The position numbers and the translations under genes were made by a program. This document shows, piece after piece, positions 1 to 10,866 of a DNA stretch of 64,000 nt (position 1 is its first letter; each line of letters opens with the position of its first letter). The notes beneath the pieces were generated by a model. That model had not been told where the DNA came from. It ran no database searches and saw only the letters and a list, made by a program, of their open reading frames with translations. Source of the stretch: Sipunculus nudus (Eukaryota; Annelida; Sipuncula; Golfingiida; Sipunculidae); contig CM049321.1 of NCBI GenBank assembly GCA_026874595.1, positions 50,079,297 to 50,143,296 on the forward strand. Direction: 5' to 3'.

Positions 1-427
1 CGATTTTGTACAGGTAAGGCATTTATAATTGTGATTTTTAGCTCAGCTAATTGTGTAACATGTAAGATAATATGGTAGTGATGGCTTTTTGTCTGTCATC
101 TGTCAATCCTGCCAGCTGTATGGTTGTCTGTGAACAGGGCACAAACTTTAAGGTCTAAGATCATTAACCTCTGCAGCCCTGGAAGACCTAATAAGTAATT
201 AAAGTTCTCCTTGGAAAAACTAGAATATAGGTAGTTAAATAGCAACAACAGTGAATTACATCAGAGAGTTGTTGACCAAGGGAGATATATAATATTTAGT
301 CATATTAGTGGGAGGAAGTCATATTAGTGGAAGGACTATAATGTGCACTACTAGTAAGTACTATATGTTTTGCCACCTGTCTTGTTTATGAGGTAAAGCT
401 ATCAATGTTCTGTGCCTAAATAATATT
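1..427. repeat. Diverged head of a GCTCAGCTGA-type interspersed repeat and flanking AT-rich DNA
   Basis: GCTCAGCTAA at 41-50 is followed about 90 bases later by AACAGGGCACAAACTTTAAGG. The better copies at 535 and 13152 have the same order: a GCTCAGCTGA head, then a GTCYGTC-rich stretch, then AACAGGGCACR. I therefore read this as a diverged copy of that repeat. A second match is the stretch at 369-440 (GCCACCTGTCTTGTTTATGA, then AAGCTATCAA), which resembles 3014-3080. No coding sequence was recognised. Confidence 0.5.
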
Positions 428-481
428 TCAGGCCATTTCACCTGACCTGAATCTCAGGAGTGGTCAGGTGAAATGGCCTGA
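428..481. repeat. Perfect inverted repeat (20-bp arms, 14-nt loop)
   Basis: Bases 428-447 are the exact reverse complement of 462-481, with a 14-base loop at 448-461. The arm begins TCAGGCCATTTCACCTGACC. No mismatch is visible, which is unusual in this diverged repeat field and suggests a recent origin, for example by a template-switch event. The first half resembles the repeat text at 3074-3086, so one arm is probably repeat sequence copied in inverted orientation. No gene is attached to it. Confidence 0.9.
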
Positions 482-534
482 GATATGAATGATTTTAACC
501 CAAAACAGACTCACAAATGGAAGCCACTGTGAAA

Positions 535-720
535 CTTTTTAGCTCAGCTGACTGTAAGTCATCTGAGCTATAGTCGTGGTCCTTTGTCCGTCGTCCGTTC
601 GGCCGTCCGGCCGTTAACAGGGCACGTTTTAAAACCGTTGGACCTACGAATCCAAAATTCTGCATACCATTAGATGTCCCCAAAATCTCCTACCATACCG
701 AAAATTGGGTCATTAGATCT
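535..720 (+). repeat. GCTCAGCTGA-type interspersed repeat, 5' end
   Basis: This is a better preserved head of the repeat family: TTTTTAGCTCAGCTGACTG, then a GTCCGTCGTCC-rich stretch, then TTAACAGGGCACGTTTTAAA. The head is complementary to the TCAGCTGAGC found at the other end of the family (for example 14014-14023), so the family has short terminal inverted repeats. The 3' end of this copy is not obvious. The GACCCATGGGTC tails at 2392 and 2991 may belong to it or to other copies. Confidence 0.6.
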
Positions 721-2380
721 TCGTTCTTTCGAGAAATTAAGGAAAAACCCCCGTTTTCCATAAAAAAGCAATTGTTACACTTCAAGTCTGCCTAATATCA
801 AAACCACTGATCTGTTTTTGATCTTATTTAGTATTCATATTCTTCCATATATTTTCTGTGCACATACCAAAAATTAAGTCAGTATTGGGTATTATTTTGA
901 AGTTATAGGCCCAAATATAATGCAATTTTTTAAAAATCAGGAAATATATTTGCTCACTTAACATGAGAATTGCTGAAGCTGAAGACTTTTTTTCAGGAAT
1001 ATAACTTTATTTAATCAAGATTCAATTGTTTGCCCAAAATTAGATCTGAATTTTGCAAATTTTTCAAGTTATTAGCATAAATAAAAAATTAATACCTTAA
1101 ATTTTGTCCAACTTTGGCAGTGGCACGTTTTTCCCTGTAAGCACTGTTGATTTAATTTTCACAGCATATATACATAAGGATTTAATCTTTTCAAATCTGA
1201 AATTTCAAAGAAATTGTTTGAAAAGAGTAGCTTTTATTCAAGTTTTCATACACCATGTCAAGTGTTGTTTATATCTGGCCCACCTAGTAATACAGCCTTC
1301 ACTTGCATTATGTAACCCACCCCAGGCAGCTTGCCTTGACCCAGCTTGGCCACTACTAGCAGGCTTCTCCTCTGCCCTGCACTCAACCCCCCCCCCCCCC
1401 CCCAGCTGGTGCATAAACTAGATGAATGTTATAATTTTCTGTATTTTATTTTATTCTTGGACATGCTACATTTTAGATTTTGGATTGTACCACCAGGGTT
1501 ACAATGATTAGAGTGCACATTTAATTGTGTCCACAAAGTGATGTATTGCTATGAAAGTATGGATTTTCAATAGATAAGTAATGCTTTACTTCAGAAGAGT
1601 AAAACTTCACCAGGTGTGAAATTGACTATTAATTCCAGTTATTAATTATAGCTTAGATTGTAATTAGCATAATGATATTGTTTGTCCCTCATTCAACCAA
1701 CAGTGTTTATTTGAAAAGATGTTTTTATTTTATCAAATTTACTGAATCTTTTATTTTATTTCGGTGAATAAAATTAAGTTTGTCCTGAAAACTCCAATGT
1801 GCAAAACCTTTTAATAGGAATTCAAGGAATAATTTTGTAGATGCCATATTGTGGCATTATTTTCTTTTACATTCAGTTTAAACATTTGATTTAAAAAAAA
1901 AATATATGTGTATGCATAATATGACCCAATGTGAGCTACAATCTGGATATATAATGATTGCAACTTAGAATTCTAATATTTTAACTTATATTTTCACTTT
2001 TATATTACAAATTTATAACACATGTAAATAAAAAAAATGAATCAGATAAAAACTATTAATGAAAAAAGTGGATATGCTAAAAAAATAGGCTTATATATAA
2101 ACTTAAATGCATTATTCCTTTGAAAGTGAATGAAGGTATTAGTCCATTCTGTCCACTTGCCTGTCCATCTGTAAATTTTTCATATGCATCACAGTATCTC
2201 AAAACTTTTACTGTTTTTCTTCATGACAGTCTTGTCAGAGTATTAGTTTGCAATCATATATTGAGAACTTTACTATAACCAAGTAGGAGGGCCCTTTCCT
2301 CTTAGCTTCTCATATGCTTATATAAATATAAAACATTACAATAGAATATTTTTCATATTTTGCATTTGCAAAAATTTCAA
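721..2380. other. AT-rich non-coding stretch with a C17 homopolymer
   Basis: I see no recognisable gene here on either strand. The longest open frame (1104-1421 +) runs into a 17-base C homopolymer (1387-1403) and has no recognisable domain. The rest is AT-rich DNA, plausibly intronic if the HECT-like exon at 10.4 kb is real. Confidence 0.5.
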
Positions 2381-2383
2381 ACT

Positions 2384-3020
2384 TTTGTCATGACCCATGG
2401 GTCCTTTGTTTATATTCTGGATTCTCAACATCATTGTTTGGCTAAAACTGAATAAATACCAGACATGGTGCAAATACTTTGCAAATGTATATGAATATGA
2501 ATATGAATATGTACTCCATTATAAAATTTCTTGCATAAGAATGGGAATTCAGGTAAAAATGAAAGTATTTGAATACCAGTGCAAATACTTTCAAAATGTA
2601 TTCATGAATGCATATATTCTATAATGATAATATAATAATTAGTTCAGTTATATTTTATTAAAAAAATCATATGATTCTCTTGTTATTTTTAATAAATATT
2701 ATATTGGCACAACATTTGTTATTAAATTTTAATAAATAGTTAAACTCTTTTATTTTATGTGCTGCTTATAAGTTATATGGCCAGGTCAAATTCTTTGTGA
2801 CAATAGCACTCCATTTGTTAATAAAATAAATGAAATCAATCCTCTTCCCTGTCTCCAAAAATACTATCAAATCATACATAAGCTAAACACCAACAACTCA
2901 TAATAAAGCTGATATTTATTACCACACAAAACCAGCATATGCCTCTTTCCCAAATCATATTTTTTATCATATATAACAGCTGAGCGCCGTGACCCATGGG
3001 TCCCTTGTTTAGGTGGTGCC
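2384..3020 (+). repeat. Two 3' termini of the GCTCAGCTGA family
   Basis: The 12-bp palindrome GACCCATGGGTC occurs at 2392-2403 and again at 2991-3002. The second is preceded by CAGCTGAGCGCCGT and followed by CCTTGTTT, the standard end of the family. Between them lies AT-rich DNA with a short GAATAT run near 2491-2508. The ends imply at least two partial insertions. After the second end, 3014-3080 matches a stretch at 369-440. Confidence 0.6.
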
Positions 3021-3520
3021 ATCTGTCTTGTGTACGAGAATAAGCTATCAAAGTTTCATGCACATGCAAAATTTCAGGGCAGTTCATCATAATACACTTG
3101 AGGTATTGGCGATTTTCGCCATAAATAAATGAACAAACAGAGGTTATGCAAGGACGATAGTTAGATAACAGATGGGACAGGTGGGTGTAGAACAAAAGCC
3201 CCCCAGTTAAAAAGCTTCCTATCCCCATCAAAAAGCCCCCTCCTTTTATGAGAAAGAGGACAAAAGCCCCCCCCCCCCAAAAAAAAAAATAAGATATAGA
3301 GTATCATTAAACTATTATTAAAAGTGTTATATTATAATAATAATATAATATACATATATATGATTAATCTATATTATTGTATTATCATAAGAGTATTACT
3401 ACACTTTAAATTCTGTAAATTTAATTCATCATAATCAAAATCAGTAATCAGTAGCTCAGTTCTGGCTTTCTACCTCTTTAACCAGGAAACATGTCCTGAA
3501 CTTGAACTTGAACACATCTT
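3021..3520. other. Non-coding, AT-rich, with a C12/A-run
   Basis: The stretch holds a C12 homopolymer at 3267-3278 directly followed by an A run, then TA-rich DNA up to the satellite. The open frame on the minus strand (2872-3231) overlaps repeat termini and shows no domain, so I do not call a gene. Confidence 0.5.
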
Positions 3521-4420
3521 ACTGTTTGTCTGTCTGTCTGCCTGTTTGTCTGTCAGTCAGTCTTTCTGTCAGTCAGTTTGTCTCACAGTCTATCAGATGT
3601 TCAATCAGTCATCTGTCTGTCTTTCATTATGCCATTCTGTCTGTCAGACAGTGAGTCAGTCAATAGTCTGTCTTGTCTTTCAGTCAGTCAGCCGATCAGT
3701 CAGTCAGACAATCTGTCTGTCTGTCAGTCTGTCTATCAGTCTCTCAGGGTGTTGGTCTTTATGTCTTTCAGTTAGTCAGTTGATCAGTCAGTCAGACAAT
3801 CTGTCTGTCTGTCAGTCTGTCTGTCAGTCTCTCAGGGTGTTGGTCTTTATGTCTTTCAGTCAGTCAGTTGATCAGTAAGTCAGACAATCTGTCTGTCTGT
3901 CAGTCTGTCTGTCAGTCTCTCAGGGTGTTGGTCTTTATGTCTTTCAGTCAGTCAGTTGATCAGTCAGTCAGACAATAATTCTGTCTGTCAGTCTGTCTGT
4001 CAGTCTCTCAGGGTGTTGGTCTTTATGTCTTTCAGTCAGTCAGTTGATCAGTCAGTCAGACAATCTGTCTGTCTGTCAGTCTGTCTGTCAGTCTCTCAGG
4101 GTGTTGGTCTTTATGTCTTTCAGTCAGTCAGTTGATCAGTCAGTCAGACAATCTGTCTGTCTGTCAGTCTGTCTGTCAGTCTCTCAGGGTGTTGGTCTTT
4201 ATGTCTTTCAGTCAGTCAGTTGATCAGTCAGTCAGACAATCATTCTGTCTGTCAGTCTGTCTGTCAGTCTCTCGGGGTGTTGGTATTTATGTCTTTCAGT
4301 TAGTCAGTTGATCAGTCAGTCAGACAATCTGTCTGTCTGTCAGTCTGTCTGTCAGTCTCTCAGGGTGTTGGTCTTTATGTCTTTCAGTCAGTCAGTTGAT
4401 CAGTCAGTCAGACAATCATT
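3521..4420. repeat. CTGT/CAGT satellite with an 88-bp higher-order unit
   Basis: The sequence is built from CTGT and CAGT tetranucleotides. A landmark, CTCAGGGTGTTGGT, recurs at 3743, 3831, 3919, 4007, 4095, 4183, 4271 (CTCGGGG variant) and 4359, always exactly 88 bases apart, which gives about eight copies. Each unit also carries TTTATGTCTTTCAG and TTGATCAGTCAGTCAGACAA. 88 is 22 tetranucleotides and not a multiple of 3. Long open frames rich in Ser-Val-Cys-Leu across this array come from the lack of stop codons in the tetranucleotides and are not genes. Nearly constant unit length with few substitutions points to recent homogenisation. Confidence 0.95.
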
Positions 4421-4424
4421 GTAT

Positions 4425-6690
4425 CGCCAGACATAGTCTGGAGGTACTATGGTTTAGGCACGGTCGCGCCGCCGCCGCCGCCGCAGAGATTTCTTTTGGA
4501 CACAATAACTAAAAAAATATTTCACGGATCTTTACCAAACTTGGTATATGTATAGATATGGGTAAGAGGACAACGCCTATTTAAAATGAGGTCATAACCT
4601 CAACTAGGAGAGTGACCTTGACCTTGAATAGGTTCAATTTTCGGGAAAATTACACAAATTCTTAAATATCTCAAGAAAACTTGCATGGATTGATTCCAAA
4701 ATCAAGTTGATCGAAGATCATGGATAGGGTTGTCATGTTCCAGAAACTGGTGGCGCCACCTATTATTCTTTACTTGTTTTCATGCCGTTTAATATCCCCA
4801 AAATTGCTACTTGACAGTACTGTGAGCATTATAAGTCAAAAACTAATGGACAGATTTCATATTATGCAAATACATAGATATGGGTAATAGGATGATCTTT
4901 ATTTAAATTGGGGTCATGACCTTTCTTATGAGAGTGGCCTTGACCTTGAATATTGCCATATATGGTGAAAATCACACAAAATCATTAATTTCTTAATAAG
5001 GGATGCATGCATTGGTCCAAAAATCAACTTGACCGAAGATCTTGGATAGTAATGTCATGTACCGGAAACAGGTGGCGCCACTTGTTATTCTTTTACTTGT
5101 TTTCGTGCCGTTTAATACCCCATCATTGCCACTTAACAGTACATTTATAACCTATGAGCATTATAAGTCAAAAACTAATGGACAGATTTCTTTCATATTA
5201 TGCATATACATAGACATGGGTTATGGGATGATGTATATATAAATTGGGGTCATGACCTTTCCAATTAGAGTGGCCTTGACCTTGAATATTGCCATATATG
5301 GTGAAAATTACACAAAATCATTTATATCTCAATAAGGGATGCATGCATTGTTCAAAAAATCAACATGTTCAAAGATCTTGGAAAGTATTGTCATGTACCG
5401 GAAACAGGTGGCGCCACCTGTTATTCTTTTACTTGTTTTGTGCCGTTTAATACCCCATCATTGCCATTTATCAGTACTGTGAGCATTATAAGTCAAAAAC
5501 TTATGGACACATTTCTTTCATATTATGCATATACATGGATATGGGTTATAGAATAATGTTTATTTGAATAGAGATCATGACCTTTCCAATGAGTGACCTT
5601 GACTTTGAATATTGCCATATATGGTGAAAATCACACAAAATCATTAATTTCTCAATAAGGGATGCATGCATTGGTCCAAAAATCAACTTGACCGAAGATC
5701 TTGGATAGTAATGTCATGTACCGGAAACAGGTGGCGCCACCTGTTATTCTTTTACTTGTTTTCGTGCCGTTTAAATTACCCCATCATTGCCACTTAACAG
5801 TACATTTATAACCTGTGAGCATTATAAGTCAAAAACTAATGAACAGATTTCTTTCATATTATGCATATACATAGACATGGGTTATGGGATGATGTATAGA
5901 TAAATTGGGGTCATGACATTTCCTATTAGAGTGGCCTTGACCTTGAATATTGCCATATATGGTGAAAATTACACAAAATCATTAATATCTCAATAAGGGA
6001 TGCATGCATTGTTCCAAAAATCAACATGTTCGAAGATCTTGGAAAGTATTGTCATGTACCGGAAACAGGTGGCGCCACCTGTTATTCTTTTACTTGTTTT
6101 GTGCCGTTTAATACCCCATCATTGCCATTTATCAGTACTGTGAGCATTATAAGTCAAAAACTAATGGACAAATTTCTTTCATTTTATGCATATACATGGA
6201 TATGGGTTATAGGATAATGTTTATTTGAATAGGGGTCATGACCTTTCCAATGAGTGGCTTTGACCTTGAATATTGCCATATATGGTGAAAATCACACAAA
6301 ATCATTAATTTCTCAATAAGGGATGCATTGATTGGTCCAAAAATCAACTTGAACGAAGATCTTGGATAGTGTTGTCATGTACGGGAAACAGGTGGTGCCA
6401 CCTGTTATTCTTTTACTTGTTTTCGTGCCGTTTAATACCCCATCATTGCCACTTAACAGTACTGTGAGCATTATAAGTCAAAAACTAATGGACAGATTTC
6501 TTGCATATACATAGACATTGGTTAGGGGATGATTTATATTGAAATTTGGATCATGACCTTTTCTATGAGAATGACCTTTTCTATGAGTGTGGTCTGATAT
6601 TAATTGTTGCTGAAGATGGAGGGCCTATTCTTAAAGGGGGGGGGATTAATTGTCTGGGGATACTATGGCACCTGCGGTGCCAAGAAATAT
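4425..6690. repeat. Dimeric ~660-bp tandem repeat with GGTGGCGCCACC and TGACCTTGA motifs
   Basis: Six monomers are marked by the same landmark (ACCGGAAACAGGTGGCGCCA or variant) starting at 4739, 5061, 5397, 5720, 6058 and 6381. Spacings alternate 322, 336, 323, 338, 323. Alternate monomers resemble each other more: one type has TTTTCGTGCCG and CACTTAACAG, the other TTTTGTGCCG and CATTTATCAG. The true unit is therefore a dimer of 659-661 bp. Each monomer has the 12-bp palindrome GGTGGCGCCACC or a variant, and one TGACCTTGA. A (GCC)n run sits at about 4466-4484. Short open frames at 5042, 5365 and 6026 are the same repeat read three times and are not genes. Confidence 0.92.
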
Positions 6691-7172
6691 CTAGTTTTGT
6701 CTGTCCATCTGTCAGAGAGTCAGTCAGTCTGTTGGTCTTTATGTCTGTGTGCCAGTCAGTCTGTCAGTCAGTCTCTGTGTCAGGCAGTCAGTCTGTCTGT
6801 CAGTCAGCCTGTCAGTCTGTCTGTAAGTTTCTGTCAGATTGTCTGTATGTCAGTCAGCCTGTCTGTCTTTCAGTCTGCATGTCAGCCTGTCTGTCTAACT
6901 GTCATCCTGTCTGTCAGACAGTCAGTCTGTCAGTCTGCTGTCTTTCGATTAGTCAGTTTGTCAGTCTGTCTGTCAGTCAGCCTGTCAGTCTGTCTGTAAG
7001 TTTCTGTCAGATTGTCTGTATGTCAGTCAGCCTGTCTGTCTTTCAGTCAGTCAGTCTGCCTGTCAGCCTGTTTGTCTGTCAGTCTGTCTTTCATCCAGCC
7101 AGTCAGTCAGTCAGTCTGTCTGACGCTCCATTTGTATTTCAGTCAGTCTAACTGTCAGTCTGTCTGCCTTTT
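6691..7172. repeat. Second CTGT/CAGT satellite with a ~173-bp unit
   Basis: The same tetranucleotide vocabulary as at 3521-4420 returns here but lacks the 88-bp landmark. A long segment containing CAGTCAGCCTGTCAGTC, TAAGTTTCTGTCAGATTG and TATGTCAGTCAGCC occurs at 6801 and again at 6974, a 173-bp step. Open frames at 6546-7151 and 6604-6999 are low-complexity readings of the array. Confidence 0.9.
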
Positions 7173-7700
7173 GCTTTTCTGTATTGTGTAGCATTTTATA
7201 AGCTCCACCCAATCTAATAAAATCAAATCTCGCAGCCTATATATTCTCAGTCTTATGGGACAAATCCATATGTTTGAGCATTTTAAAAGTCATGAATCTT
7301 GTGACTGAAATACATCAGATATCTCAGGAAAGGCTGCGTGGATTGTTTTGTATTTGGTGTAACTAAACGTCATGATGAACTCTGTGAGCTGCCGGAGTCT
7401 GAAAGTGCCACTTACATTGTATTAATTGTTATGCTTATTTCCTTTTAACTTTTGGAACTCAAGTTTGCTGCCTTTAACAGGACACAAGCCATGACTGTTA
7501 GACCCAGAAATCCCCCACTTCACATAAGCACAGATTCTGAGGTAACGACGAGTCAGGCCTGAAATGAGGTCACTCTGTCTTGTATTCTCAAATTATGAGT
7601 TTTAAACCTGTGTTTGTGATTAACGTTCATAAAAAAAGGTCTGATATCTCAGGAATGACTAAATGGATTTTCATGAATTATGGGTATTTATAGATCTAGA
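7173..7700. other. Repeat-derived non-coding stretch
   Basis: No gene is visible. The text has the style of the neighbouring repeats, for example TCAGATATCTCAGGAAAGGCTGCGTGGATTG-like text near 7315-7346 and a related GATATCTCAGGAATGACTAAATGGA near 7642-7666, so it is probably an old, degenerate tandem or interspersed repeat. Confidence 0.4.
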
Positions 7701-9010
7701 TGTACACTAGCTGCTCCACAAGACTAATGGTGCCACCTATATGTTTATTTAAAAAAAAATTTATCTCAGTATTTGACATTGATAATTTGCAGTAATTTTT
7801 TAGCGAACCTGTGAGCTTATGCGATGGTTAGACATCGTCCGTCGTCTGTACGTTAACCCATACTATCTTGAAAACGGCAGGAATTATCATCACGAAATCT
7901 TATGCATAAAATTAGTCATCTAAAAAACTCATCAGATTTTGCTTAATTTTTGGCTAACTGCATTTTCTTAGATTTTATAGGCAAAAAGCTAAAAAAGCTT
8001 AAAAAAATCTTCTTCTCCGAATCTGTTCAGCCATCCAATATTTTACAGAAATGATTCCTGGAACAATCTCTCTCAAGTTTGTTAGAATGGTTTAAGTTCG
8101 GTGATTTTTGGCCGAGTTACAGGAAGTTGAACTTAGTCATCTGTCCAAAAAAGCATACTAAAATTACAATCTCAGAAATGGCTTGAGCTATCATCACCAA
8201 ATTTTATTCCAATATTGGTCACATGAGTCATATCTGAAATTGAGGTATTGGTGGCGCCACCTGCATCGGCCTTTTTTGTACGGGGGTCATCAGTGCCCGT
8301 ATCATACTGACGGCTACAAATAACTTCTTCTCTGAAACGAAATGGCCAAATTGTTTAATATCGCACAGAAATGATCCTAGGGTAGTGCTTTCTGAAGTTT
8401 GTTCAAATGGTCTCAGTTCAGTGACTTTTGGCTAAGTTATGGGAAGCTGAATTAAGTCATATCCCATAACAGCCCATTTTAGCTAAGTGGCTACAAAAAT
8501 CTTCTTCTCAAAAACCACTGGGCCAAAGTCTTAAATCTCACACATTAATTATCCTAAGATGTTGATAATTCAAGTTTGTTCAAATGGTCTCGGTTCAGTG
8601 ACTTTTGGCTGAGTTATGGGAAGCTGAATTTAGTCATAAGCCATGACAGCCCATGTAAGCCATTTGGCTACAAAAATCTTCTTCTCAAAAACCAATGGGA
8701 CAAATTCTTAAATCTCACACATTATTATCCTTAGAAGTTGATAATTCAAGTTTGTTCAAATGGTTTTGGTTCAATGATTTTTGGCTGAGTTATGGGAAGC
8801 TGAACTTTGCCATTTTGCTGTATTTTCCCATATGAGTTATAAACCTACAAAACGTTTTACGACTGATGATACTGAGGCCAGTTTGTTTAATATTTTGCAT
8901 AAATAATTCCCTGAATCATTCTAATAATAATTGTCTTTTATGGTTCCAAAAAATGAATTTTGGCTGAATTATAAAGATTGAATTGAGTCATTTTACCATA
9001 TATGTTAGCT
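7701..9010. repeat. ~176-bp tandem repeat (about five degenerate units)
   Basis: The landmark GTTCAAATGGT followed by GGTTCAGTGACTTTTGGC recurs at 8401, 8578 and 8754 (steps 177 and 176). Weaker versions lie at about 8091 (GTTAGAATGG) and 8930. The 8091-8401 interval is longer (310) and contains the GGTGGCGCCACC palindrome at about 8250. Units also share CTTCTTCTC, AAATCTCACACATTA and TTATGGGAAGCTGAA. No coding potential was seen. Confidence 0.85.
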
Positions 9011-9254
9011 GTGTGAAGCAGTTACATCTAGCCTAGCACCAGTTTATCAGCATCCATTACATCATGCCTCCAGACATTTAGATTTCAGAATATCTATGGA
9101 AAATATTAACAAGAATGTTTTTTAAAAGCTTTTAAAAAAATGTAGATTTATGATATTACATATCATCTGTACACTATTCATTTTAGCAGAGTTACATAAC
9201 AGGCCAAGATTGTGTATGTTTCTTGAATAGGTTGAGAAACTGCCAACTGTTTCA

Positions 9255-9545
9255 GATTTGGCAACAGATCAAGAGTTCATTCAGTGCAGCCAGATTTAGG
9301 CCAAGAGTTCAATCAGTGCAGCCAAGCACAAGGCATGTGATCACCTCATAGGCAGCATGTGATCATTTCATGGGTAGCATGTGATCACCTCATGAGTATC
9401 ATGTGATAACCTCATGTTCATTCAGTGCAGCCAAGTACAGGTCGAAAGTTCACTCAGTCTAGCCAGGTGCAGGTCAAGAGTTCACTCAGTGCAGTAGCCT
9501 GAGCCAGTAATTTGTCACAGTACACTCAGGGCAACAGCCTTTCTC
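9255..9545. repeat. Two interleaved minisatellites (22 bp and ~30 bp)
   Basis: GCATGTGATCACCTCAT and variants start at 9333, 9355, 9377 and 9399, exactly 22 bases apart. On either side lie units beginning GTTCAYTCAGTGCAGCCA (near 9272, 9306, 9417, 9449 and 9480). The first unit contains the palindrome ATGTGATCAC. The 22-bp array therefore interrupts or grew inside the ~30-bp array. Confidence 0.85.
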
Positions 9546-10380
9546 ACCTAAGCCTGGTCAGCCCGGTGCATCAGACTCAAGGCCTGATATTCTGACCTGT
9601 CTATGTGTCTTTAATGGCTTTCTCGTTCACAAGGGGTGTCGCCATCTACAATGACTTTTGCAAAGTGTATGTGCCTGCTTAATTCTACGGAGGAATTTGA
9701 TATATCAGCCTGAAATTGGGCATATTTATACATGTCAAATAGCTTTGTCGTATACAAGACTGGTGGTGCCACCTACAATAATTTTTGTGTTGTGTGCACC
9801 CATGCCAGAATTTCAGCAGTGATGTTTGTGTATTGTTTCTTGTTCAAAATGTTTAGTACTTGCATTGTTCATATATATGAAAAGTAGTGGTTCAGCATTG
9901 AAGCGTTAAACCTGGTGTATATCCATATGCACAGGTTCGCATTAGGCCTGTAGGCCTTGTTTTTTTTAAATAATTCAGAAGCTTAAATTTTCAAATACTG
10001 GTAATGGGTGTCTGAATATTCCTACCAGTGTTCTCTGTGCTCTCAAAAAAGTTTTGTCAGTCATGTGCACTCCTGGGTTGTACATGCAGTTACTTGCTTT
10101 TATTTCAGTAGAATATTGATGTTAATTATTAAAAATGAGAATGAGGGATATCTGTGATAAGTTTCATGAAGAATAATATGTGGATACCTTTAAATCATCC
10201 AAAGATGAGTATTACTTATTGTTCCTTTCTATTTGAACAGAAGTTCTGTATTTATATGGGTCATGGTGTCACAGAGTGCATTCATTAGGTTAACATCATG
10301 ACCTGTGGTTCACTTGTATTGGATATGGTGCACATGTTGATCAGTGTTTTTACACTTCTAGTTTTCTATTAAAAGTTTTA
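9546..10380. other. Non-coding stretch with two related 'cacaag...gccayctacaat' repeats
   Basis: 9627-9665 and 9735-9785 share the order GT-CACAAG or GTATACAAG, GGTG, TCGCCATCTACAAT or TGCCACCTACAAT, a motif also present at 369-400 and 3011-3040. This is interspersed repeat text. No exon was recognised until 10422. Confidence 0.4.
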
Positions 10381-10421
10381 TGTTGTACTTGCTGTACTCA
10401 TTGTACTTATTGTACTTGCAG

Positions 10422-10615
10422 GTGCAGATATACTGACTTGTACCAACATCACCGTTCAGTTCAGCATACCTATGAGTGAGTATGCACGGACACCTGTTGG
10501 ACATACTTGTGGATGTGTCCTTGACTTGCCTAACACCTACCAGTCAGCTCTTGAACTATCTGAAGAGTTTACTGAATTGCTTTCATCCAACGTTTGGGTC
10601 ATGGATATAGTGTAG
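10422..10615 (+). CDS. Probable terminal exon of a HECT-type E3 ubiquitin ligase-like gene
   Basis: After a T-rich tract and an acceptor (TTGTACTTGCAG ending at 10421), one frame stays open to the TAG at 10613-10615 and gives about 63 residues. Its middle reads RTPVGHTCGCVLDLPNTY and its end SSNVWVMDIV. In HECT ligases the C-lobe has the catalytic cysteine in a pattern like (A)xTCxxxLxLPxY close to the C terminus; here that Cys codon is 10508-10510. The frame and spacing fit the last exon of such a protein, which would transfer ubiquitin from an E2 to a substrate. An AATAAA at 10703-10708 lies 88 bases after the stop. The rest of the HECT domain is not seen upstream, so the earlier exons are probably outside the window, with the repeat field at 1-10.4 kb as intron. 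It could also be a retired or TE-linked HECT-like gene. The motif is seen directly; the family call is by eye. Confidence 0.5.
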
Positions 10616-10702
10616 GATAGACTGACTATTTTCTTCTAGGATATTTGGGCTACTTTCCATTCCTTGAGCACAAACACAGATATATCAGTGAACAATTTCA
10701 GA

Positions 10703-10708
10703 AATAAA
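10703..10708 (+). promoter_or_regulatory. Possible polyadenylation signal AATAAA
   Basis: AATAAA occurs 88 bases past the TAG of the HECT-like exon, in the right strand and distance range. The window is AT-rich, so the hexamer is expected often by chance. Confidence 0.3.
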
Positions 10709-10866
10709 TGAGCCATTCTTAGTGACCAAGAATTAGGTTGCCTGAACAGCTTTCTCATAGTGAAGTTGTCTTCTCACTTTTGTTAAATCTAATTTTGTTA
10801 TAATATGAAACAAAATCTTGTAATTTATTATCAAGCAACATAATCCTGTTTTTGTGTAATTGATAA

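Noticed and set aside
3546-3878. Open frames rich in Ser-Val-Cys-Leu over the CTGT/CAGT satellites (also 6546-7151)
   Set aside because: They arise because CTGT/CAGT tetranucleotides contain no stop codon. The 88-bp period shifts frame and the composition is purely that of the repeat.
5042-6217. Three similar small proteins (5042, 5365, 6026)
   Set aside because: They are the same tandem repeat monomers read three times. The frames break in other monomers and no start or splice context is shared.
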